64,000 nt of DNA, taken from NCBI RefSeq assembly GCF_016545825.1, contig NC_052618.1, positions 46,074,196 through 46,138,195 on the forward strand. The letters run 5' to 3'. Both the position numbers and the translations under genes were made by a program. Each line of letters opens with the position of its first letter. The first letter of the stretch is position 1. The notes beneath the pieces are model-generated. The model worked only from the letters and a program-made list of their open reading frames with translations. It made no database searches and was not told the DNA's origin. The stretch is from Eucalyptus grandis. Taxonomy: Eukaryota; Streptophyta; Magnoliopsida; Myrtales; Myrtaceae. Positions 36,171-47,011 of this stretch are shown here, in pieces.

Positions 36171-39100
36171 CGGTTAACTAGTTAAGCACTTGATTTAGAT
36201 TTTTAAAAAAAAAGTTGTGTGATCAATGAAACTTAATCTTATCAACCTTGAAAGTCATGCCCGCCACTTTATGGGTAAGGCCTTATTCAATATACATGGA
36301 CAGGACAATCAGCATGCATCTTTGGGAATTAACCAAACCAAAATGTGAAAATCCCTTAGACCAGATTCAACTTATTTCTGGACTTTCAACTAGGTTCGAG
36401 AGTAGGGAATTGAACCAAACTAGAAAGGTCACAGGTTCTTGATTGAACCAATTAAACCGACCGTTTCAGGTCCAATTTGATAAACGGTTTATTCTATGTT
36501 AATGAGGTAATTAAGGAATAAGTTGGTCCGTGCATTACACATGACGATTATGTCCTAAAGTATCTTCTTTTCGATTCGACATTCAATAATTAAAATAGTA
36601 GAAAAGGTCTCATCATTGATAATTGGAGTATATACCCATCGTTTACTATTTCTTTAGATTTAGGTCATCGTCATCAGCTCAAAAAAGTTGCCATGATCTG
36701 TCTTTTGTGTTGGTATCATCTAAGATGATAGTTTGTCTATGTCAACCTAGCACTATGAATTCCCCCATTCAACCGTAATCTTGCCATCATCCAAATGCTG
36801 CTTCGTCCTCATAGAAACCATTAAAAAAACAAAAACAAAACAAAACCCTAGTTTAAATAAACGTTCAGATGAAAGCTAAAACTCATTGGAAGTGTATGAA
36901 TATTGGAGATATGTTGTCATCAAGCTGTTGTACGGGTGTTCAGATCATCAAAAATATCGACGTTCGTCGATGATAACATGGCGATTTTCTTGTTGCATCT
37001 CAATATTATCAAATAAGAGGAAACAATCTACGATTCAACCGTCTTCAAAGCACATATTCTTGACCGGAGTATGAGGATTTTGTTGGTTGTCTGGTATAGG
37101 GATCGATGTCTCCTTGTTGTCCCTCTTTTCATTGCCGAGTGTCTTGTCGTTTCCGGTGCTTGTGGTTGAATTGAACACGCAATTATAATGTATATTCATA
37201 TTCCTTGAACCGCAACTTTCAGATGAAAACTCTAGAACAAGCCTGTCGGCACATTAGTTGCGTTCTTGAATTTTTTTAATTTTTCTGGCGCAAACTCATT
37301 TGAACTCTGTACCTCAGACAAATGGGTTCAAACCATCTTGTGTCGTAGTATTAGTATTTCATATCAAATCTCCGATTGACTCTCTGTCCGAGTTTGGAGT
37401 CAGGACTTTCTGCAACATCGAATTCCACATGCATGCGACATGCATCTGAACTGACATCTTCTTTTGAGTTGAGACGAGCGTGAAGCTGGCTTTACAGGAC
37501 TTAATTAGTAGACAGAGACCAGACATCGTGGGGTTTAAGTGGTTTGGGACAAAATTGTAAGCAGCTCATGTTGCATTCGAGTCATATGAAGGATGCGAAA
37601 TATAAGCTAATTAACTTTGTGGTGGAACATTATTGACGAACCGATGGTTTTTTTTTTTTTTTAAATTCCAGCATATGGACTGCATAAATACAAATCATCT
37701 GACCTTGGACAGGATATAAACCAACATGAATTTATGGGATGTGATCCTGTGGCCACGTCAAGAATGTAGAACTAATCATTAAGTTAATTGCCCGCGTACA
37801 AACAAAGATCAACTACGCTTGATTTTCTCCTGAATATCAAAAGAACTTCTTCGGTGAAAAGTAAAATACAATAGACTTGATGTTTGTATTGCATGAGGTA
37901 ATGCCCCAATGATCATTGCGAAGCGCTTTCATGATGATGTGACTCCTTAATCAATCAATATAATTTGGAGTTTTTAAACGATTACAAAGCTACTAAAATG
38001 ACATTCACTTGTTTGGCTACTTGTGGCCGTTTGAAACCATCAAGACAAGCAGCACGCCGCACCGTGCGTCCCTCTAATTACATGCCTATCTAGTAAGTAG
38101 TGACAAAATAAGCTTCAATTATTACATTAAATTAATTGAATTTCTTATATATTTAACACGATAGTAATCATGGAAGAAGATACTCGACCTTCGATTATCA
38201 ATTTGACAAGGTTTGCTTCGGGAAATCTGAAATATTAGGAAGTAATTTTTGGTGCATTGAGAAAGCCTCTAAAGTGTTGACACGTGGCCCCTCCCTTAGT
38301 TGACACCTAACCAAATTTACCTTTTCCTTTTTCCTTTTATTCTTAGACCGTTTCACTTTTTGTATAACTTGCGGCCTTTAAAATTGCAGAAATTTAATTA
38401 AAGTAAGACAATTTAGTAAAAAAATCATAAAGTGGAACGTGAAAATCAATGATTAATTTTTGCTTTGTCATTGTAGAAGGCTGCTTCCTTTCAAAAAAGG
38501 CAAAACCAATAGAACTAAGAACATGAGTATCCCGTGATTAATTTCTTTTTATTCATTTTTAGATACGTAAGTTAATAAAATCACGACTTACCTGGAAAAA
38601 TCCCCACGTGAATTTTTAACTATTAATTATGAGATAAAGAACCATATTCTCCTATCTTTAGTGTTATATATGTTTATACTAAAACACGAAAGATATATGT
38701 GAATCGCAATAAAGCAATAAAGAGCTAGCTAAATTTCAACCAAATAATTTGCCGTAGGTGGATGAATGTTCCACAAATAAATAAAACCTATTGCAACATG
38801 GAGTTGAATGATATGAGATAATCTTTAAAACATACATAACAATAGTTTTATATATAAATACATATATAAATATAGGCAAAGTCCAAAACTACTAATAAAC
38901 TAGTGAATGGCCCGACAAAAATTATTACTTCAACATGAGTTAAGATCAGAACAAGGTACGTTACATTTCAAAGAAGCAATTTGAAACTTGCGAACAACTT
39001 ATGAACATTGAGCAATAAAGCTTTATCAACATTGAACAATAAAGGTTGTCTGCTTTGTAATAATCCAACATCTGTAATATACTTAGAATCCAGATGGGCA

Positions 39101-39490
39101 GGGTCCCAAGTAATAATTATTAACTCTTTAGAGAGAGCAAAAGACAAAAAAAAAAAAAAAAAAAAAAAAAAGGTGTTATCCACTCGTTTAGTATTTTTCT
39201 GACCCTCTAAGTGCAAGTTTTTTGGTGCCGGCCTTTTTTCTGTTGTACTATGTATAGCTTCCCGGTTTACAAGTATATCTATATTACTTACCTTTTACCA
39301 AAAAAAAAAAAAAAAAAACAGTTGAACATATATTTTTATCCGTCAATTTAAGCTTTTAAACAGTGAAAAAATAGTACTAAAAATTTCATATAGTAAAGAA
39401 ATAGAAAGTATTTCATTGAACTTACATGCGAGAAGGGGTGCTCAAGTGTTCATCTTTAAACCACTAACATACCACCACCTATCGAGAGAC
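36171..39490. other. Intergenic upstream of the IDD gene
   Basis: No gene recognised. Two long A tracts occur: about 27 A at 39,147-39,171, and about 20 A at 39,299-39,318 preceded by ATTACTTACCTTTTACC. The latter may be a LINE or SINE tail, but no body of such an element could be recognised. The last few hundred bases should hold the promoter of the IDD gene. Confidence 0.4.
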
Positions 39491-39491
39491 T

Positions 39492-39502
39492 TTTATATAA
39501 AT
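39492..39502 (+). promoter_or_regulatory. Candidate TATA box of the IDD gene
   Basis: TTATATAAATT lies about 370 bp upstream of the ATG at 39,867. It would give a leader of roughly 340 nt, plausible for this family. No transcript evidence is available to me. Confidence 0.35.
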
Positions 39503-39866
39503 TAGCGGTGAGAACACCTAATTTCATATGAAATATTTTTTAGGGCAACTGTTTGTCTCTTCCAACTTCTACATATAGACTTACATAAAGCCAAAGAAGA
39601 ACAGGGTTCCCACACGATACCAAATAATTCTATGCAAAAAATCCTTTTTTTCTTTCTCATCCAGAAATGGAGAAACTCTCTCAACTTTGTCGCCCACTAG
39701 CATGATCAAACTCCCTGTCTTGGTTTCATCACAAAGCAAACCCTCCTTTTAGCAAGCACCAACAACAACAAATTAGGAAGAAAGCGAACAGATTTTCTGA
39801 AGAGACGGAGACAAAAAGCCCTAGAGTAATTGCCTCGTGATCAAACCCCACGCACTTCTTCCAAAA

Positions 39867-42800
39867 ATGTCAAATTTCACAGGTGAAGAAGGGAGTTTCT
39901 CTTCAGGAAACACTGGGGAGGAAGTCCACCAACATGAGAAACAACAGTTGCAAGGCCACCTTCATGGGTCAAACTCGCAACCTTCCAGCACGATCAACGA
40001 TAGCAGCTCCACCTCGCAGCAACAGCCGGTCAAGAAGAAGAGGAATCTGCCGGGGACACCAGGCAATAAACTCATCCACACCCTTGGAAACTGGTTGCAT
40101 ATGTTGCTGATTCTGAATTAGTTGTATGCTTTCTCAAACACGGGAAAGTTATGTTGTGATTCATGAGTGAATGTCAAAATATACTCCTAACTAAAGGTAC
40201 TTATAAGCATGAAAGGTACCAAAAACAATTTGCACAGCAAGCGGTTCAATGAAGGACTGATTTAGCACAGGGGAAAGACCGATCAAGAATGTTGTTAGAA
40301 ATGAGAACTATTGACTCAATAATGTTTCGTAGGTCATACTTTTTTATTTCTAACCAATTTGATCAATTGTTAGTAGTATTATACAGCAGAAGATCATGTA
40401 ATATATCTGAGCACTTCTGTATATTTTCTTTTAAAGATTCCAAAATAAGCCAAACAATTATTTCAGTACTCTTCCTGCTTTATTCTATCTTTATCCCATT
40501 CCTCTAACCACACATGCCTGCTAATAGTACTATTGCTGCCTTTGTGAAAGAAATTTTCTGTTGACTCAATTTTCTTTCCTATTTATAAAATGTCCTCTTG
40601 TTCTTTTGTGATTTATAGACCCAAATGCTGAAGTTGTTGCTCTATCACCGACGACGCTGATGGCGAGGAATCGTTTTGTATGTGAGATCTGCAACAAGGG
40701 CTTCCAAAGAGACCAGAACCTTCAGCTGCACAGAAGAGGACACAACCTCCCATGGAAGCTCAGGCAAAGGCAGCCTAACGAGGCCAAGAAGAGGGTCTAC
40801 ATTTGCCCAGAGCCGACGTGTGTGCACCACAACCCAGCTCGTGCTCTCGGAGACCTCACAGGAATCAAGAAGCACTACAGCCGCAAGCATGGCGAGAAGA
40901 AGTGGAAGTGTGACAAGTGCTCAAAGAAGTACGCAGTGCAGTCTGACTGGAAGGCACACCAGAAGACTTGCGGGACTCGGGAATACAAGTGTGACTGCGG
41001 AACAATATTTTCCAGGTGTCCTACTAAACTTCTTTCGTGGATCAATATCGCATGTGCTTGCATTGTTTGGTGGATAATCAAGAATTGTTTGAAAGATACA
41101 TGCATATAAGTACCGGTCTTAATGATGTTAGAGATGTTCTTTAGTCTACATTGGAATCACAGAAGATATAAGCTAGTGAGAAAAACTAAATCTGACGTAC
41201 TCCCACTTTTGACCCATTTATGGTAGTCTGTTGATTCTTTAGATATCACTTTCGTGTCACTTGCAGTTTAATTCTTTAGTATTATCCATAGGATGAAAGG
41301 TTTAGCTATGACCAAACAGGGAGATATATATATCTTCTGTGATTCTAAGTGTAGACTTAAGGAGAACATCTCTTAACATTATTATGCCGAGTCCTTCATA
41401 CTCTCACTTTTGACCCATTTATAGTAGTTTGTTGATTCTTTTGGTAGACAAGTTTCCCACTTATAGGTTACTTGCAGTTTAATTCTTGCGTATTATCCAT
41501 AGGATGAATGGTTTAGCTATGACCAAACAGGGAGATATAAATATTGTCCAAGCAGTGTAATTTCTATAAAACGATCTTTTGAATCACAAACTTCTTCCCG
41601 CTACTTCTTCCATAAGACACATTATCTCAAGGATTTTAATTACATGTTCTATTGTGAAAATATAATTTTCAGAAGCGATAGTAAATAACGTACACGAACT
41701 TTTTGGGGGGTTTCTTTGAACATTGCATTTGACCTTGCGAAGCCTTTCGGTCTGTCCTATGTTGGAACTGCCGGTTTTGCAATGCTGTAACACTTGCTTC
41801 TATCCTACAGATATATAGTATATTTTCCTTTTGAAAATTAAAAGAAATGGGCGAGATATAGAAAACTGAAATTGGACTTCACTAGCACTAAGAACGTTTA
41901 TAAAAGTTTAAGTTCTTAAAAGTGAAAATTTTGCACTTTCATATGATATAATCTGAAAGAAGTGATTCACTTCCCCACTTCGAACTCACTTCTTTGGACA
42001 CCCATCCGAATTAGAAGTATAATTCACCTCACTTGCCGAAGTCGTACAAAGTAAACACTAAGGCCAAGAAATGAAATTGCAACTGCACTTTTTGACTGTT
42101 GAATATTTCCTTTACTATTCACACATTTTTCGCTGCAGGAGAGACAGCTTCATCACCCACCGCGCCTTCTGCGATGCGCTTGCTGAAGAGAACAACAAGG
42201 TGAACCAAGGCCTCCACCAACAGATGCCTAACCATGACCTCATGCCCTCATCAATGCCCATGATCAACACCAACACGAGCTCCTCCAACTCGACCATGTT
42301 TCTCAACGACTTCAACCCCACACTTGATTCAAAAACCCCTCAAGTCCCTCCCCCAAAACCTCGTCCCCATGCCCTTCAAGCCCAACGCGAACAACCTCAG
42401 CAGCATGAGCGTGATGTCGCCTCCCGGCATGTTCTCGACTACCTCGGGCACGCTCTTCGGCAGCCTGAGGGGTAACACCATCTCCTCCTCCTCGAGCCTC
42501 CAGCTCAGCTCCAACACCACGTCCAGCGGCTTCAACTACCTGCAAGAAGCAAAGGCTGGCGGTGGTGGCCTTCTGGCGGCGGGCAGCGCCTCCTCAGCCC
42601 ACATGTCAGCGACTGCGCTACTGCAGAAGGCTGCTCAGATGGGTGCGTCCGCGAGCAACAGCATCAACTCACCCATGATGCACCAGAAGAGCTGCATGGC
42701 AGGACCTGACCAGCAACAACAGCAGCAACAACCACAACTCATCCCAATCGGCTCTGCTCCTCCTCTTCCCTTCAGACCGTCGTCGATGTCGCCGTACAGC

Positions 42801-43412
42801 ATCAGCAATGTCCCGCATCAGCATCCCAGCAACAATATGGACACGGCTTCATTCAACCATCATCCTCATCATGGGTTCCAGTCGCCGCCGCCACTGCCTC
42901 AACCTGATCAGTTCAACCCGCTCCTGCAGAAGAGCAACCGGCACGACCATCACATAAACCCGATGACGCATGTCATGGAGAGTGCTAATGCAATGATGAG
43001 CAGCGAAATGGGGATGTTCAGCAGCATGTTCGTGGGAGGCACAGATCATCATAACATGAAGAGTACTCCTAGTGTGGTGGTGGATCATGAAGACAGTAGC
43101 TCGACGAGCTTCGGGCAAGGAAGGACGCCGTCAGAGAAGAATGTTCCGATAGGATCAATGATGTTCGGAGGAAATAGTAATAACAATAACAGCAGTAGCA
43201 ATGGTAAGAACGACGGCGTGACGTTGCTCGACTTTTTGGGGCTTGAAGAGTCACGACACGTGGGGAATTTGCATGAACAGCAGCAGCAGCAGCAGCAGAG
43301 AATGGTGATGGAGGGGATGAGCCAGCAGAGATTACCTGCGATGACGGGTCATTTTGCTCAACAGCTCTCTCATGCCGAATCAGCAATGGAGAAACCGATA
43401 TGGGATGCTTGA
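39867..43412 (+). CDS. INDETERMINATE-domain C2H2 zinc-finger factor
   Basis: Plant IDD family (JACKDAW, MAGPIE, IDD4/5/7-like), nuclear DNA-binding regulators that work with GRAS proteins. Exons: 39,867-40,062; 40,619-41,015; 42,139-43,412. Exon 1 encodes an acidic, Gln/Ser-rich N-terminus ending KKKRNLPGTP, the nuclear-localisation start of the ID domain. Exon 2 starts by completing Asp (DPNAEVVALSPTTLMA). It gives finger 1 (CEICNKGFQRDQNLQLHRRGH), finger 2 (CPEPTCVHHNP...KKHYSRKH) and the CCHC finger 3 (CDKCSKKYAVQSDWKAHQKTC). Finger 4 is split by intron 2 (CDCGTIFSR / RDSFITHRAFC). The tail carries ATALLQKAAQMGA and LLDFLGLEE, both typical of the family. Intron 1 begins with GC, not GT. 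In exon 3 the frame changes by one base at the AAAAACCCC run (42,331-42,339): upstream it reads NDFNPTLDSK, downstream PLKSLPQNLVPMPFKPN. Removing one A restores a 621-residue protein. As written, translation would end at 42,475. Confidence 0.88.
41198..41540. repeat. Tandem duplication within IDD intron 2
   Basis: The block TTTTGACCCATTTATGGTAG, then GTTGATTCTTT, CACTTGCAGTTTAATTCTT, TATTATCCATAGGATGAA and GACCAAACAGGGAGATATA occurs at 41,198-41,330 and again at 41,399-41,540. Identity looks close to 90%, so it is fairly recent. It lies in the intron and leaves the splice sites untouched. Confidence 0.8.
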
Positions 43413-43772
43413 TTATTTCACGAGGAGGAGGAGAAGGAGGAGGATAGGGCGGAAGGAGGAAGCGGAGGAGAGTCTGCTGTTCTTTGGTACCGTGGTTGAT
43501 ATTCCTAAAAAGTTTGTGTTTGTTAGAAAAGATTGAATGCAAAAGCAACTTTGGGTGTACTTGATTGAAGGACAGAAAAGTTTGGTATCAAAAGGACTGA
43601 TGATTTTTGGTTGAATTAATTTTCAACATGTTATTTTACATAAGTACGGATGTCTAAGAGTCAAAAAATTTGATCTAGTGACCCAAAGCAATTTGTAAAT
43701 AATTTGTATGATCCGAATGGGTAACAGTTCATAAAATGAAAAATGCAAACATCCCAATCAACCGAATCGATG
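43413..43772. other. 3' flank of the IDD gene
   Basis: Contains the expected 3' untranslated region (a GAGGAGGAGAAGGAGGAGGA run follows the stop) and AT-rich sequence up to the MITE. No separate feature is recognisable. Confidence 0.4.
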
Positions 43773-44506
43773 CTAAGACTATATTTGGTCGTTCGAATTT
43801 CTAATCAGTATAAGAATGAATAGGATATGATATAAAATCAAAATATTGTAATAATAAAATCGGATATATTTACATCATATTATTTATATTTTTAGGTATA
43901 AATGGCATATTAGTATAAATGACTCAAAATTTTGCAAACGAAAAATATTAAAAAAAAAATTCGTGACACTTTTGCCTACTTTATTTTTTTTTTCCTTTTT
44001 TTATTTTTTTCCTCTCTTTTTTAAATTAATTTCTTTTTTATTTCTTTCTTCCCCTTCCATCATTCTCTAATTAAATTTTATTAAATAATAAACAGTACAT
44101 AGCTCAAATATGAAATAAATGTAAATATATCTTCATATATTGAAATTATATTATAAATAGAATTAAATTCGAATATATAATTAAAAATAAGATTAAATAA
44201 AAATAACTAAATTGTTATTTTTTTGTTATTTTGAATTTCTTATATTATAATTCAAATATTATTTATAATGAAATATAATTTTAATTTTATTAATTTAAGA
44301 AGTATGTTATTCAAGAAAAATATTTTTTCTATTATGGATGTTAGAAATCTTATTCACCTTCATCCTACCTCCCTTAAAAGATAATTTTCTCCAGTCCATA
44401 TTTTTTTTTATATCCGACTTTATTTTGTCTTGAGTAAGCACAAAACACAAAATGGAATAAATTTTAATTATATCTCGAATTTTATCATGATTGCCAAATA
44501 TAGCAT
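43773..44506. mobile_element. AT-rich MITE family, copy 2 (inverted)
   Basis: The left end, AGACTATATTTGGTCGTTCG, matches the right-end type of copy 1 at 20,237-20,980. The far end, TTGCCAAATATAGC, is its inverted partner. Read in reverse, the interior follows copy 1 block by block (ATAAAGTCGGATATA, GGATGAAGGTG, CCATAATAG, TTAAATTAATAAAATT). Non-coding. It inserted a few hundred bases downstream of the IDD stop. Confidence 0.7.
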
Positions 44507-44669
44507 AAAAGATTAAAGAAGAAAAGTGGGAATGCTTGCGCGTTTGGATAAAGTCAGCTTTGTGGAAAGGGTTGAAATGATTGGTATTCACAAAACTTGC
44601 ACTATGTTCACTCCTTATACGAAATATGTTTGAGTTGGTAGCTATTAATTTAGACATGAGCAATGTAAC

Positions 44670-45690
44670 AAAGGTAAAGTATCAAAAAAATTCTAAATCT
44701 ATTGCATTTATGTTAATTTATTTTTACACATTTTTAATTGTGTCAATTTATTTATAAATCTTTGGATCTAGAGTCAACTCAGTCATTCTTCATAATTTTG
44801 ACCAGATGTTACTAAAGTAGACATCAATCGGCCTACATGACTTGGCTAATGTTGATGTGGACATTTTTTCAATAATATTTTAATAATTTTCTAGTATTTT
44901 TCTTTTTTCATTTTTCTCGCTTTTTTGTCCCTCTCTTTCTAGTGGTCAGCATAGCCATGGCAATTGAGGGCTAGCATCGCCCAAGTGAGGGTGGCCCTCA
45001 CCTGTAACGAGGGTGGCCCTCGCCCACGACAAAGCTGCCCTCGCCAAATCTAGTGAAGCCAAGCATTGCCTAGGCAAGGGTGGGCCTCGCCCACCTAATC
45101 TAGTGAGGGCAACCTCACCCTTGTCGGCCACTGGAAGAAAGAGAAGGGAAAAAAAGAGATGAAAAGAATTTGAAAATTATTAAAATATTACTAAAAATGT
45201 CTATATTAGTGTTGTTTATGTTACGTAAAACAATTGACTTTTGTATTAATAATATTTAAAAATTTTAATTTTAAAAAATTTTAAAAAATTTAAAAATAAA
45301 AAAAATTTAAAAATTTAAAAAAAATTTAAAATTTTAAAAAATAAGAAAATTTTAAAATTTTTAATTAAAAAAAATTTAAAAAATTTTAATTTTAAAAAAT
45401 TTTAAAAATAAAAAAATGTAATTTAAAAAAAAATTTAATTTAAAAAAATTTAAAAAAATAAAAAATAAGAAAATTTTAAAAATTTTAATTTTAAAAAATT
45501 TTAAAAATTTAAAAATAAGAAAATTTTAAAAATTTTAATTTTAAAAGATTTTAAAAATTTAAAAAAAAATTAAAAAATTTTTAAAAATTAAAAAATTTAG
45601 AAAAAGGGGGGGGAGGTGGCCCGTCAAAATTAATCATAATGACTAAATTGGCACAAATTTAATATGTTTTAATTTTTTTAACACTTTTCC
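44670..45690. mobile_element. MULE-like non-autonomous element, 9-bp target repeat
   Basis: CAATGTAAC occurs directly on both sides (44,661-44,669 and 45,691-45,699), a perfect 9-bp duplication of the kind made by Mutator-like transposases. The left end GGTAAAGTATCAAAAAAATT (from 44,673) pairs with the reverse complement of the right end, GGAAAAGTGTTAAAAAAATT. The core (44,940-45,130) is GC-rich with GAGGGTGGCCCTCGCCCAC-type palindromic motifs. It is followed by about 350 bp made almost only of A and T runs (45,245-45,600). No transposase or captured gene is recognisable. Confidence 0.7.
45245..45600. repeat. A/T homopolymer-run tract
   Basis: Almost pure A and T arranged as alternating short runs (AAAATTTTAAAAATTTAAAA style), with a few G or C in 350 bp. 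It lies inside the MULE-like element and ends at a G run near 45,606-45,612. Such sequence can fold on itself and is prone to slippage and assembly error. Confidence 0.8.
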
Positions 45691-45699
45691 CAATGTAAC

Positions 45700-47011
45700 T
45701 AAGAGCTTAGCTTTGTGTATGCTCAATGACCATGCTTATACGTGTTGCCCTTTCTTATAACTTAGACAATAATCAACGCATGCATTGTCTTTGGAAGTTC
45801 TACAGAAACACTAGTTTTGAAGCATTACTTTACTATGACTTAGGCCAGATTCTATCGAAAAGCTGCTTATATCATGATTTCAAGTGGCAACAAGTCTCCT
45901 CCATTCATTGCTTGCTATAAAAGAAAAGGAAAAAGAAATATCAACAGAATTGTTTCAAAAAAGATTCAAAACTTTGTTTTAGTTGCTCCGGTGTCTCTAT
46001 TGAACTCGGGTAAGCAAGTCGCAACCCGCAATCCGAGTCAAAGGACATGCCTTGTATACCACCTTATGCATACATCTGCTTCAAAAGTCAAACGTCAAGA
46101 TGCATCTCGTTGGGAAATAATTGCGACATAATTTTCAGTGATACCCAAGCTATGGTGTTTTACCATTTAGTTGCGAATCCATGTCTGTTTACTACCTACT
46201 CTGGGTCAAACAACTGCAGAACTATATTTTTCCCTCTTTTTACAAGAAATCCTTTTGGACATGACTCTTTTCATCCTAAGAACAGTAAATTTGCTATCAA
46301 GATCATAGTCGAAATTATTATCCGATTCTGATCTAGACATATCATGATTCGAGTTGACAAATAGATCCTCTCCACTTACTTCCCAAGTTCATTCAATTCG
46401 AACCAACTGCACGGGGACCAGGTTTGCCATCATAGTGATCCAAAACATGAAAGTTTCAGCTAGAACAGAGGCCCAAGCCTTTTCGGTCTAATGCCAGTAG
46501 CATTAGCCATCAACTTGGAGATTTCTTGATAAGAATCATTTAAAGTACTTAAGATAGTGGGCTGGGTCCCAGAATGTACAATGAAATGCCCTTTTCTTTG
46601 GGGCTCAAAAATTAATAAAATATCCGATTAATGGTCAGTTGACTCGCAGCTCCAGGCTGTTTCAATAAAAATTCAATCTTTACAAGGCCCATCAGATTTT
46701 TCAACCTCCACCTCCACCTCCACCTCCAGCTTCAACCCCGACCTCGACCCTCCCGAGTTTTCATTCATGGGTTTTACAACAGGACAGCAGCCGCTGATCT
46801 TGCGAATTTTTGGTACGCGATCATTTCAGATCTTGTCCCTCACACACTGAATGTATCAAAATTCAATTTTTTTGTGAACAGCTTGATTCTGGACCAGGTT
46901 TCGGTTTTCTTACGCCTGTTCTGGAATCTCTCTTATCCACTCCTCCCTAAATGTCCATGCTTGCAAAGTGAACATTCATCGAGTTCGAGACAACATGAAT
47001 GTCCACAAAAC
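45700..47011. other. 3' flank of LUMINIDEPENDENS homologue
   Basis: No independent gene is recognisable. The portion nearest 47,011 should contain the LD 3' untranslated region on the minus strand. A (CCACCT)n-type run lies at about 46,704-46,724. Confidence 0.4.

Noticed and set aside
42849..43548. Minus-strand frames of 89 and 159 codons
   Set aside because: They are antisense shadows of the IDD last exon, whose plus-strand frame carries the family motifs.
45245..45600. Possible replication origin or CRISPR-like array in the A/T-run tract
   Set aside because: There are no regular repeats with spacers, only slipped A and T runs inside a transposon. This is a plant nuclear context.
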